Shown piece by piece: positions 8,385-15,476 of a stretch of DNA of 17,022 nucleotides. Both the position numbers and the translations under genes were made by a program. The notes beneath the pieces are model-generated. The model saw nothing but the letters and a program-made list of their open reading frames with translations. It had not been told where the DNA came from and did not search any database. Numbering within the stretch: the stretch's first letter is position 1; each line of letters opens with the position of its first letter. Origin of the DNA: Clostridia bacterium (GTDB lineage: Bacteria; Bacillota; Clostridia; Oscillospirales; CAG-382); NCBI GenBank assembly GCA_900757905.1, contig CAAEPN010000124.1:1-17022 (forward strand), in the 5' to 3' direction.

Positions 8385-8450
8385 GGTATCCGCTCCCCAA
8401 AAGTGATTCGACTTCAAGGTAATTGAAATCGACATATATATTCAAAGTAT

Positions 8451-8479
8451 ATGATACCACTTTTTTTATGAATTTGCAA
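8451..8479 (-). promoter_or_regulatory. Sigma-A-like promoter for the DUF4011-like gene
   Basis: Reading leftward, TTGCAA (8474-8479) is followed after exactly 17 bases by TATCAT (8451-8456), giving 4/6 and 5/6 matches to the vegetative consensus. The surroundings are AT-rich. A start near 8443 gives a leader of about 60 bases to the ATG at 8384, which fits the ribosome-site evidence for that start. Confidence 0.55.
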
Positions 8480-8533
8480 CAATTACTTGTCTTTTTTACA
8501 AAAAATTAAAACGGAGCGGATTTTTGCCGGTCT

Positions 8534-9337
8534 TTAACGGTAGAAAGCGGCAATATCCTTCTTTAAGCCGGCGATAATGCGCTTTTCAAGGCGCGAAATG
8601 TACGACTGGGAAATACCGAGCAAGTCGGCGACCTCTTTTTGAGTAAGCTCTTTCGGCTTTTCATAAGGATTCTCGCTTTCCGAAAGCCCAAACCGCAGCT
8701 CGATGATCTGTCTGTCACGCGCACCGAGGCGCGCCACGGCCTCATGCAGCATTTTCTTTTCCTCCTCATCCTCCAAGCGGCGTCCCATTTCGTCGTCCTC
8801 CGAGCCTAAGATGTCCGACAAAAGCAGCTCGTTTCCGTCCCAATCCACGCTTAATGGGTCTTCGAGCGATACGTCGTTTTTGGTACGAGCGTTTTTGCGG
8901 ATATACATGAGAATTTCGTTTTCGATACAGCGTGAGGCATACGTCGCAAGCTTGATGTTCTTGTCCGTATTAAACGTGGAAATGGCCTTGATAAGGCCAA
9001 GCGTACCAATGGAGATCAAGTCCTCGATACCGATGCCGGTATTTTCAAAGCGTTTGGCAATATACACCACCAGGCGAAGATTCCGTTCGACAAGCCGGTT
9101 TTTGGCATTCTCCGCTTCCCTTGAGTCGTCGCTCTTTAATTGCGCAAGCAATTTTGCTTCGCCGGCGGCATCGAGCGGCGCAGGAAGCGTTTGCGCACCG
9201 TTGATGTAAAAAACGGAGTCCTCGCCGAAAAAGCGGTACAGAATTTTCAATGATAGCGAATTCTTTTCATACATGTTTTTTCGGCCAATCTTCCCGAAAA
9301 GCATTTCTATTTTGCAGCAAACGGTTCTAAAGCTCAT
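8534..9337 (-). CDS. sigE: RNA polymerase sporulation sigma factor, pro-sigma-E
   Basis: Mother-cell sigma factor of early sporulation, made as an inactive membrane-associated precursor and cut by SpoIIGA. Near-diagnostic segments include ERNLRLVVYIAKRFENTGI, EDLISIGTLGLIKA (region 2.1-2.2), KLATYASRCIENEILMYIRK (2.3-2.4), the sigma-E-typical DWDGNELLLSDILG, and the region 4.2 helix-turn-helix TQKEVADLLGISQSYISRLE. The mature part starts near FYINGA, equivalent to YYIGG in Bacillus. With the ATG at 9337, supported by AAAGGGAG 7 bases upstream (9345-9352), the pro-sequence is about 42 residues, longer than the 27 in B. subtilis; an internal Met22 without a good ribosome site would give about 21. 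It follows spoIIGA by 39 bases, as in the classical spoIIG operon. Unlike many relatives, the next gene on this strand is not sigG. Confidence 0.95.
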   Translation of the reverse strand: MSFRTVCCKIEMLFGKIGRKNMYEKNSLSLKILYRFFGEDSVFYINGAQTLPAPLDAAGEAKLLAQLKSDDSREAENAKNRLVERNLRLVVYIAKRFENTGIGIEDLISIGTLGLIKAISTFNTDKNIKLATYASRCIENEILMYIRKNARTKNDVSLEDPLSVDWDGNELLLSDILGSEDDEMGRRLEDEEEKKMLHEAVARLGARDRQIIELRFGLSESENPYEKPKELTQKEVADLLGISQSYISRLEKRIIAGLKKDIAAFYR

Positions 9338-9376
9338 TCTTCTTCTCCCTTTCCGATTCTTATATTTATCACGTTA

Positions 9377-10204
9377 TCACGCGCACACTGCGGCAAGCGG
9401 TATGATTCCGTCGTTTTCTCCGCAGCAAGCGCCGGTCGCGACTGCTATCATCGCCTGAATCTTACGTTCACGGTGCTTTTCAAGCAAAATTATCTCATCC
9501 GGCAAAAAGGCAGGCAGTGCGCCGTCGCCGCAAGAGGTATGAACGGGAATATAGCGGAATTTTCTTTTTGCATCAAGCGGCAAGACCTTGCCGATATCCC
9601 GGTGGAAGCCGTCCTTGCCCAAAAGCGTATCCAAGCTTTTGGCGTCAAGTACCAAAACCGGCAGCCCGTTATATGGGTCGCGAAGCAGATTTCCCGAATC
9701 GCACAACAACCGGAAATCACCGCATTTTCCGTCTATCTTAATGCGGGCGCGGACATTTTTGACAAACACGCCGTGCGAAACAATGCGGCTTCCCGCAAAA
9801 ATGAACACGAAAAGAATCCCGACGGCGGCAAAGAACAGCCCCGGCGTCAGTCCGTCGCGAAAAAGCGGCGCGCTGCGGTACCGTCGCGCGCTTTCATACA
9901 GAAAGGTCATCACGCCGCCGAACAGCATACTCACCGCATAAAACAGAATGACGGCTTTGATATAGGTAAGAATCTTTCCATTCCAAAGCGCCGCAAAGCA
10001 CATAACAAGCGACACGAAAATCGCTGCAAGCGGCTCGAAGAACGAAACATATATTTTTATGATGCAATACGCCGCGCCGATAAGCGCGCCGCACGCCATC
10101 CGCACCCGGCCTTTGCCAAGCCTTAGCACGGCAGACGCAGCGTATAATGCCAAGTAATCCATAATAAAATTGACCGCAAACAGCACGTCCGCATACAAAA
10201 TCAA
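9377..10204 (-). CDS. spoIIGA: Sporulation sigma-E factor processing peptidase SpoIIGA
   Basis: Membrane-embedded aspartic peptidase that, by family knowledge, dimerises and cleaves pro-sigma-E once triggered by the forespore protein SpoIIR. The N-terminal half carries about five hydrophobic membrane helices (up to about residue 140). The cytosolic half holds the catalytic motif LLCDSGNLLRDPYNGLPV, with the active Asp at about residue 169. The C-terminal motifs HTSCGDGALPAFLPDEI and NDGIIPLA are typical. I choose a TTG start at 10204: AAGGAA (10214-10219) abuts the ATG at 10213 but is 9 bases from the TTG, and the TTG product has three residues before the Tyr-x-Asp-Val block, as in B. subtilis. 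The ATG at 10213 remains possible (278 residues). Next downstream gene is sigE. Confidence 0.93.
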   Translation of the reverse strand: MILYADVLFAVNFIMDYLALYAASAVLRLGKGRVRMACGALIGAAYCIIKIYVSFFEPLAAIFVSLVMCFAALWNGKILTYIKAVILFYAVSMLFGGVMTFLYESARRYRSAPLFRDGLTPGLFFAAVGILFVFIFAGSRIVSHGVFVKNVRARIKIDGKCGDFRLLCDSGNLLRDPYNGLPVLVLDAKSLDTLLGKDGFHRDIGKVLPLDAKRKFRYIPVHTSCGDGALPAFLPDEIILLEKHRERKIQAMIAVATGACCGENDGIIPLAAVCA

Positions 10205-10245
10205 AAGTATCATTTCCTTTTTTGGTTTTCTCGGTTACGTATTTC

Positions 10246-10278
10246 ATTATATGCGAAAGTGTCTGCAAAAAATGTCAT
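10246..10278 (-). promoter_or_regulatory. Candidate spoIIG promoter with a long spacer
   Basis: Leftward, a perfect TATAAT (10246-10251) is preceded by ATGACA (10273-10278; 5/6 match to TTGACA) with a 21-base spacer. The B. subtilis spoIIG promoter is known for an abnormally long spacer of 22 bases between good hexamers, which makes it depend on Spo0A~P. I find no clear 0A box (TGTCGAA) in the 110 bases upstream, so the Spo0A link is inference. The leader to the spoIIGA start is about 35 bases. Confidence 0.5.
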
Positions 10279-10354
10279 TTTTCCGTGCATGAACACGAAA
10301 ATCTTTGGCATATCGGGACGAGTACCCGAATAAGATAAACCAAGACAACGAAAC

Positions 10355-10360
10355 GAGGTG
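10355..10360 (+). promoter_or_regulatory. Ribosome binding site supporting a TTG start at 10367
   Basis: GAGGTG overlaps the first possible in-frame start (GTG at 10358) and lies 6 bases before an in-frame TTG at 10367. The TTG product begins Met-Tyr-Gln-Gly-Tyr-Leu-Arg-Val, like the GYL-type N-termini of related clostridial proteins. Confidence 0.5.
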
Positions 10361-10366
10361 TTCTTT

Positions 10367-12199
10367 TTGTATCAAGGCTATCTTCGCGTAAGCTTACAGC
10401 TTGCCGACGGCGCGCTTCCCCTTGCCGATCAAACGGTTTATGTCAAGACGACCGGCATTTCATCCGACGGAAACAATGGATTTGTTTCGGATTTTCCGGT
10501 CAATTCCGCACGCTACAACTACCGGCTTTTGACCGACGCCTCCGGCTCTACGCAGTCGGTCACGGTCGAAACGCCGGATCCGGCAATTTCCTTAAACGAA
10601 TACAATCCGAATTTTCCCTATTCGGTAATCGACGTATATGTGAACGTTCCGGGTTTTTTTCCGGTACGGGTGCTCCATGCGCCGGTATTTGCCGGAAAAA
10701 TGAGTGTGGTGCCGATCTTGTTAACGCCGCTTTCCAAAGGCTATGAGGGCACGACCGGCGGCGTCATCGTGTATGAGATTCCGCCGAACGAGCTGCTTGT
10801 CGGCTCGGAACGCACAAAATCCTATCCGGGAAACATCGCCGAGCCGCAGGTCGCGCGCGAGGTAGTTATTCCCGAGACGGTGGCGGTGCATTTAGGCGTA
10901 CCCTCGTCGAACGCCGAAAACGTATACGTTTCCTTTCCGGACTACATAAAAAATGTCGCGTCGTCGGAAATCTATCCGACTTGGTCGGAGGAGGCGCTGC
11001 GCGCCAACATTTTGGCCATTATTTCGCTGACGCTTAACCGTATCTACACCGAATGGTATCCCAGCCAAGGCTATGACTTCGACATCACCAACTCCACCCA
11101 ATTCGACCAATCCTTTGTACCCGGCCGCAACATTTTTGAAAACATCAGCAAGCTTGTCGATGAGCTTTTCAACGTCTACATCCGCCAAAGCAGCTATTTA
11201 AGTCCGTTATTCACCTCTTACTGCGACGGCCGCCGTGCAAGCTGTTCGGGCATGTCCCAATGGGGCTCGGAAAACCTTGGCGCACAAGGCTATTCGGCGC
11301 TCAACATTCTACGCTATTACTATGGAGAGGACATCGAGCTTGCCTCGACCGACATCGTATCGAATTTCGAGCGTTCCTATCCCGGCTCTCCCCTGTCCTT
11401 CGGCTCACAGGGCGCAGACGTGGAATACATCCGCCGTCAGCTGTATCGCATTTCGCAGAATTATCCGCTGATCCCGCGTATCAATCCGGTGTACCGGGTA
11501 TTCGATTCGGCGCTCGACTCGGCAGTACGCGTCTTTCAGGAGATCTTCGGATTGACGGTAGACGGCATTGTCGGAAAGGCGACGTGGTACAAAATTTCGT
11601 ATGTGTACGCCTCTATTTTAAAGCTTGCGGAGCTTGGCGGTGTCGGTGAGACCGGCACGCTTCCCGAAACGCCGCCGACAGTCGTATTAAAACGCGGCGA
11701 CACCGGCCGGGACGTAGCGCGTTTGCAGTTTTTACTCGCTTACATCGGGCTGTTTTACGACAGGATCCCCTCACCGGCTCTTGACGGCATTTTCGGTTCA
11801 GGCACAGAGCAGGCGCTTATCCGTTTTCAGGCGCAGTTCGGACTTCCCGAAACCGGCGAAACCGACGCTGCGGTCTGGCAAAAGCTATATGAGGTCTATG
11901 AAAACATTCTTGTGACGGTCACGCCGGAGCTTGGTGAGCAGAGCTTTCCCGGAAACGCACTGCGGCGCGGTTCGCGCGGTGAAGATGTGCGGCTCATGCA
12001 AGAGTATCTGACGCGGATTTCCGAGGCCTATTCCGAAATTCCCGCCCTCACGCCGGACGGCATTTACGGCGCTGCCACCGAAGAGGCCGTGCGCGCTTTT
12101 CAGCGCCGCTTTTATCTGCCGGTAACAGGTGTTATCGATATCCGCACCTGGGAGCAGATCGTGGCCGTTTACAATTTTCTCGAAAGAAGTGCGCAATGA
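10367..12199 (+). CDS. SleC-like SpoIID/peptidoglycan-binding spore cortex protein
   Basis: The protein has 610 residues and no signal peptide. Its N-terminal beta-rich domain (about 1-150) opens GYLRVSLQLADGALPL. A SpoIID-like domain follows (about 195-325) with SSEIYPTWSEEALRANILA, where the Glu corresponds to the catalytic Glu of SpoIID transglycosylases, and CDGRRASCSGMSQWGSENL, a typical SpoIID/SleC block. Three peptidoglycan-binding type 1 repeats end the protein (about 345-408, 443-506, 534-597), each with the G-D-V...LQ...DGI(F/Y)G pattern. Clostridial SleC combines SpoIID-like and peptidoglycan-binding modules and digests cortex at germination, so a cortex-lytic or cortex-modifying role is likely, though a role in engulfment like SpoIID cannot be excluded. 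It is transcribed toward spoIIIAA, which starts 48 bases after its stop, so the genes may share a transcript. The start is a TTG, with a GTG at 10358 as alternative. Confidence 0.75.
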   Translation: MYQGYLRVSLQLADGALPLADQTVYVKTTGISSDGNNGFVSDFPVNSARYNYRLLTDASGSTQSVTVETPDPAISLNEYNPNFPYSVIDVYVNVPGFFPVRVLHAPVFAGKMSVVPILLTPLSKGYEGTTGGVIVYEIPPNELLVGSERTKSYPGNIAEPQVAREVVIPETVAVHLGVPSSNAENVYVSFPDYIKNVASSEIYPTWSEEALRANILAIISLTLNRIYTEWYPSQGYDFDITNSTQFDQSFVPGRNIFENISKLVDELFNVYIRQSSYLSPLFTSYCDGRRASCSGMSQWGSENLGAQGYSALNILRYYYGEDIELASTDIVSNFERSYPGSPLSFGSQGADVEYIRRQLYRISQNYPLIPRINPVYRVFDSALDSAVRVFQEIFGLTVDGIVGKATWYKISYVYASILKLAELGGVGETGTLPETPPTVVLKRGDTGRDVARLQFLLAYIGLFYDRIPSPALDGIFGSGTEQALIRFQAQFGLPETGETDAAVWQKLYEVYENILVTVTPELGEQSFPGNALRRGSRGEDVRLMQEYLTRISEAYSEIPALTPDGIYGAATEEAVRAFQRRFYLPVTGVIDIRTWEQIVAVYNFLERSAQ

Positions 12200-12233
12200 G
12201 CGCTTCAGACAGTTCAAAAAGATATGAAAAGAA

Positions 12234-12239
12234 AAGGAG
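12234..12239 (+). promoter_or_regulatory. Ribosome binding site that decides the spoIIIAA start
   Basis: AAGGAG lies 8 bases before the ATG at 12248. The upstream in-frame ATG at 12224 has no ribosome site, and its first codons would contain this AAGGAG. Confidence 0.7.
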
Positions 12240-12247
12240 TTTGTTCT

Positions 12248-13210
12248 ATGAACGATTTGAGCTTATACCGGATTCTTGCTTTTTTACCCGGAGCGGTACG
12301 CTCGGCTCTCAACCGGCTGCCCTCCGGTACGCTTGAAAAAATATCCGAGCTTCGGCTGCGTGCCGGGAACATCACAACTGTCACGTTAGACGGCGAAAAC
12401 CGCTATCTGACCGACGCCGGCATAAGCGCCGACGCGGCAAGATGTGTGCGCATAAGCGACGCCGACCTTGACGAGTTCCTGTACCGACTGTGCGGCGGCT
12501 CGGTATATGCTTATGAGGAAACCGTCGGGCGCGGCTTTATCACACGCGACGGCATACGCGTCGGACTTTTCGGCAGAATTACGGCACAGGGCGGAAAAAT
12601 GACCGGTTTTTCGCAGATCACCGGTGCGAACATCCGGCTTCCGCACCATGTTTCCGGCTGTGCCGCGCCGTTACTTACGTACATCACCGCGCACGGTTTT
12701 CCCGATAACGGCGGGATATTGGTCATCTCGCCGCCCGGCGTGGGCAAAACAACGCTGCTTCGCGACCTTGCCATCGGACTTTCACGTGATATCCGCACTC
12801 AAAGCGTCAACAACGGCCGCTTTTGGCGCGTATGCATTTTAGACGAACGGGACGAGATCTATCTTCCGGAGTATTTTTCCGGCTGTGCGGCTGACGTCTT
12901 AACCGGCGTCAGCAAGGCGGAGGGACTTGAATGCGCGGCCCGCGTGCTTTCACCGGAGGTAATTGTCTGCGATGAGATCGGCTCGGCGCGCGACGCGGCC
13001 ATGATAAGCGACGCGCATTTCGGCGGAATTGCCTTTATGGCGTCCATGCACGGCAGAGATACAAGCGACGCGCTAAAGCACGCTGCCGTAAAAAAACTGT
13101 GCGACGAGGGCGTTTTCCGATATTTTTACGTGTTGGAGCGTAAAGGCTGCAAGGTTTCCGGCAAGCTGTATGAATATGCTGACGGAAGCGTTAAACAGAC
13201 GCTATGGTAA
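12248..13210 (+). CDS. spoIIIAA: Stage III sporulation protein AA, channel ATPase
   Basis: First gene of spoIIIA. The family is a cytosolic mother-cell ATPase related to secretion ATPases and thought to power the SpoIIIA-SpoIIQ channel. In this 320-residue protein the Walker A motif reads ISPPGVGKTTLLRD (about 160-173); the Ser in place of the first Gly is common in SpoIIIAA. The arginine-rich segment VCILDERDEI follows at about 195-204, then Walker B VIVCDEIG at about 238-245 and the sensor-like FMASMHGRD. The usual GxRTDVLDxCPKAEGM block is altered to CAADVLTGVSKAEGL and so lacks the conserved Arg, a lineage variation rather than clear damage. The start at 12248 is set by AAGGAG 8 bases upstream. 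Its stop overlaps the spoIIIAB start by 7 bases, pointing to translational coupling. I found no convincing sigma-E promoter directly upstream. Confidence 0.93.
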   Translation: MNDLSLYRILAFLPGAVRSALNRLPSGTLEKISELRLRAGNITTVTLDGENRYLTDAGISADAARCVRISDADLDEFLYRLCGGSVYAYEETVGRGFITRDGIRVGLFGRITAQGGKMTGFSQITGANIRLPHHVSGCAAPLLTYITAHGFPDNGGILVISPPGVGKTTLLRDLAIGLSRDIRTQSVNNGRFWRVCILDERDEIYLPEYFSGCAADVLTGVSKAEGLECAARVLSPEVIVCDEIGSARDAAMISDAHFGGIAFMASMHGRDTSDALKHAAVKKLCDEGVFRYFYVLERKGCKVSGKLYEYADGSVKQTLW

Positions 13211-13692
13211 AATATATCGGGATCTTACTTGTTTCGGGCGCCATATCGCTATACGGGGCGCATCTTGCCGCCGTGCGCACCGAAAAAGCCAAAATGCGCG
13301 GCGAGCTGCTTGAGCTTTTGGCGCGCATAAAAAACGGCATTGACAACGGTGCGCTTCCGCTTGCGGACATCTATGCCGGCTTTCACGGAGAAACCTTGGA
13401 AAAACGCGGCTTTTGCACAGTGTTAAAAAGCGGTGTGCCGGACGCGTTTTCCAAGGCGCTTGCAGGTGTAAAAAAAGACCTGCCGGAGGAATGTGCCGCA
13501 AATTACGCCGCTCTTGCCGCAGTTCTTGGAAAAAGTGGCTGCTGTAAAACGGAAAGTGCGCAAATAGCGCGGTATAGCGGCATATTGACCGCACTGGAAG
13601 CTCGCTACGCCAAAGACGACGCAGCCAAATGCGTGCTCTATCGCAAGCTCGGCGTGCTATGCGGTCTGTTTGCGGCGCTTATTTTACTGTAA
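13204..13692 (+). CDS. spoIIIAB: Stage III sporulation protein AB
   Basis: Membrane protein of the SpoIIIA complex, distantly related to the GspF/type II secretion inner-membrane platform family. The 162 residues have an N-terminal hydrophobic segment (about 3-22), a helical soluble middle with family-like LLELLARIKNGIDNGALPL, and a C-terminal membrane segment RKLGVLCGLFAALILL matching the SpoIIIAB tail. The ATG overlaps the end of spoIIIAA, so translation is probably coupled. Assignment rests on these segments plus its exact place in the operon. Confidence 0.9.
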   Translation: MVKYIGILLVSGAISLYGAHLAAVRTEKAKMRGELLELLARIKNGIDNGALPLADIYAGFHGETLEKRGFCTVLKSGVPDAFSKALAGVKKDLPEECAANYAALAAVLGKSGCCKTESAQIARYSGILTALEARYAKDDAAKCVLYRKLGVLCGLFAALILL

Positions 13693-13728
13693 GAAAACGG
13701 AAAGCGTATTGACAAAGGAGAAAAAACA

Positions 13729-13923
13729 ATGGATGTAACGCTTATTTTACGCATTGCCGGCGTCGGGATACTCGTTTCGGTCGCGTGCAATATTCTCTCG
13801 AAATCAGGCCGTGACGAACAATCGGTGTTTGTGACGATAGCCGGAATCATTATCGTGCTGCTGATGTTAGTCGGTGAGATCGACCGGTTATTCACATCGG
13901 TACGGAACATTTTCGGGTTATAG
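13729..13923 (+). CDS. spoIIIAC: Stage III sporulation protein AC
   Basis: A 64-residue protein with two membrane helices (about 3-22 and 34-52), the usual size and topology of SpoIIIAC. Typical residues include RIAGVGILVSVACNILSKSG and GRDEQSVFVTIAGI. AAAGGAG stands 8 bases before the ATG. SpoIIIAC and the next gene product are related small membrane proteins of the SpoIIIA channel machinery. The next gene begins 2 bases after this stop. Confidence 0.93.
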   Translation: MDVTLILRIAGVGILVSVACNILSKSGRDEQSVFVTIAGIIIVLLMLVGEIDRLFTSVRNIFGL

Positions 13924-13925
13924 CC

Positions 13926-14309
13926 ATGAGCTTATACAAGATTTTCGGATATGCTGTCTTAGGGCTTATGCTCATTTTGGTGCTTCGCCGCTTGAAAGAA
14001 GAATATGCGCCGCTTGTTTCGCTGCTTTTGGGAATCGGTTTTACGGTATGCGCCATGGGAATTTTAGCGCCGACCGTTGAATATCTGCGCACGCTTACCG
14101 GAAATACAGACGAATCGGAGCTATTCACGCTATTATTCAAATCGGCAGGCATTGCCGTTATCACGACGCTGGCCGCCGACCTCTGCCGCGACTGCGGCGA
14201 AACGGCGCTGGCCGGAAAAACCGAGCTTTGCGGAAAAAGCGTAATTCTTGCGCTATGTCTGCCGCTCTTAAAAAGCGTATTCACACAAACGCTTTCGCTC
14301 ATTCAGTAA
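13926..14309 (+). CDS. spoIIIAD: Stage III sporulation protein AD
   Basis: A 127-residue membrane protein with an N-terminal helix (KIFGYAVLGLMLILVLRRLK), a second helix around 30-50, and hydrophobic segments near 75-95 and 105-120. FKSAGIAVITTLAADLCRDCGETALAGKTEL is typical of SpoIIIAD (shown by FKSAGIAVITT and ALAGKTEL). It begins 2 bases after the spoIIIAC stop with only a weak ribosome site, so it probably depends on translational coupling. By family knowledge it works in the SpoIIIA membrane complex. Confidence 0.93.
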   Translation: MSLYKIFGYAVLGLMLILVLRRLKEEYAPLVSLLLGIGFTVCAMGILAPTVEYLRTLTGNTDESELFTLLFKSAGIAVITTLAADLCRDCGETALAGKTELCGKSVILALCLPLLKSVFTQTLSLIQ

Positions 14310-14342
14310 AAAAGGATTCTTCAAAGAAAGGACGCGGTGCAG

Positions 14343-15461
14343 ATGTCGGACAAAAAGTGTATTCTTCTGTTGGTTTTCTGCGCATTCCTGTGGACGATAT
14401 TTTCGATTTCCGCTCATGCCGAGGACGCGCACGAGGACATGCGTTCGCTCGCAGATGAGATCGAAGCCATTACAGAGCATGCGGACGATCTAAGCATAAA
14501 AGACGCCGACGCGCTCGCCGGGAAAGCCGCCGACGCACTGTCGCCGGCAAAGCTATGGGATCTCGGAATCGAAAGCATGACCGCTGCATTAAAAAAGAGC
14601 TTTGCCGTATTTCCGCTGTTAGCGGCCGTGATCTTGCTTTCCTCGGTCATCGGAATCTATTCGGACAATCTTGCAGGCGGCGGAAAACTGCTTGAATTTG
14701 CATGCCTTTTGGGCGTGGTTTCCATCGTTTTCGGCGCAGTCAAGCCGGTTCTGCAAACCGCGGAGCACTTTTTGGAGCAATACACGGCCTTTATGACCTC
14801 ATCGAGCGCGTCGCTAAGCCTTTTGCTCGCATCCGGAGGGCAAGCAGGTGCGGCGGCAGTGCATGCCTCCTCTTCGGCGTTTACGGTGGGGCTTATGCAG
14901 ATCCTGTCCTCCGGTGTAGTTTTGCCGTGCGCGAAGCTCGTGCTCGCGCTGGGCGTGCTGTCCTCGCTTTCCAAAACGCTCGACCTTTCGGGTGTGATAA
15001 ACTTTATCCGGAATTTCTGTACATGGGGACTCGGCGTGTTGTTTGCGGTATTCGGCGGCGTTCATGCGGCGGCGATACGCATTTCGGCCGGCGCCGACAG
15101 CGCCGCCTTTCGGGGCATTCGGTTTACGGCGGCGCGGCTTGTTCCGATCGCCGGAAACATGCTAAGCGAATGCTTTCGGACAGTCGTCGGAGCGGTGAGT
15201 GTGATAAAAGGCGCGTTCGGCGCGCTCGGGATCGCGTATCTTCTGTATTTAGTGCTGCCGGCTCTATGCACGGTGCTTGCCGTGAAATTTGCCGTGCTGC
15301 TTGCGCTTTTTTTGTCCAAGCTCATGGGAACGCGCCCGTTTACCGGCTTTTTGGAAAGTGTGGGCGGTGCGCTCAACATCTTGCTTGCCGTATGCCTGTT
15401 TGCGGCGGTCAGCGGTATCATTTTATTTGCTTCCTGTATCGAAACGGCGTCCGTTTTCTAA
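14343..15461 (+). CDS. spoIIIAE: Stage III sporulation protein AE
   Basis: Polytopic membrane subunit of the SpoIIIA complex with 372 residues. It starts with a signal peptide (ILLLVFCAFLWTIFSISAHA, cleavage likely after AHA near residue 26). A charged helical periplasmic-side segment follows (about 27-85), then some six to seven hydrophobic helices to the end. Family-like stretches are KLWDLGIESM, RISAGADSAAFRGIRFTA and PIAGNMLSECFRTVVGA. AAAGGA is 10 bases from the ATG at 14343 but only 4 bases from an upstream in-frame GTG (14337), so the ATG is preferred. It lies in the expected place between spoIIIAD and spoIIIAF. Confidence 0.93.
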   Translation: MSDKKCILLLVFCAFLWTIFSISAHAEDAHEDMRSLADEIEAITEHADDLSIKDADALAGKAADALSPAKLWDLGIESMTAALKKSFAVFPLLAAVILLSSVIGIYSDNLAGGGKLLEFACLLGVVSIVFGAVKPVLQTAEHFLEQYTAFMTSSSASLSLLLASGGQAGAAAVHASSSAFTVGLMQILSSGVVLPCAKLVLALGVLSSLSKTLDLSGVINFIRNFCTWGLGVLFAVFGGVHAAAIRISAGADSAAFRGIRFTAARLVPIAGNMLSECFRTVVGAVSVIKGAFGALGIAYLLYLVLPALCTVLAVKFAVLLALFLSKLMGTRPFTGFLESVGGALNILLAVCLFAAVSGIILFASCIETASVF

Positions 15462-15476
15462 AAAGGAGATGAAAAA

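Noticed and set aside
8480..8533. Possible terminator after sigE (T-rich stretch)
   Set aside because: The leftward strand has T runs but only 3-4 bp of possible stem before them, so no real hairpin can be supported.
10287..10314. GCATG-17-CATATC, resembling a forespore sigma (sigma-F/G type) promoter, and an overlapping TTGGCA-18-AATAAG sigma-A-like pair before the SleC-like gene
   Set aside because: Both are partial matches in the same short stretch, and short degenerate consensus matches are expected by chance; not enough to call a promoter.
10312..10329. Small inverted repeat TCGGG/CCCGA upstream of the SleC-like gene
   Set aside because: Only 5 bp of stem with a 7-base loop; common by chance at this base composition.
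14702..15472. 256-codon open frame in another frame within spoIIIAE
   Set aside because: Arg/Gly/Cys-rich composition of an out-of-frame reading; spoIIIAE in the main frame has signal peptide, membrane helices and family motifs.
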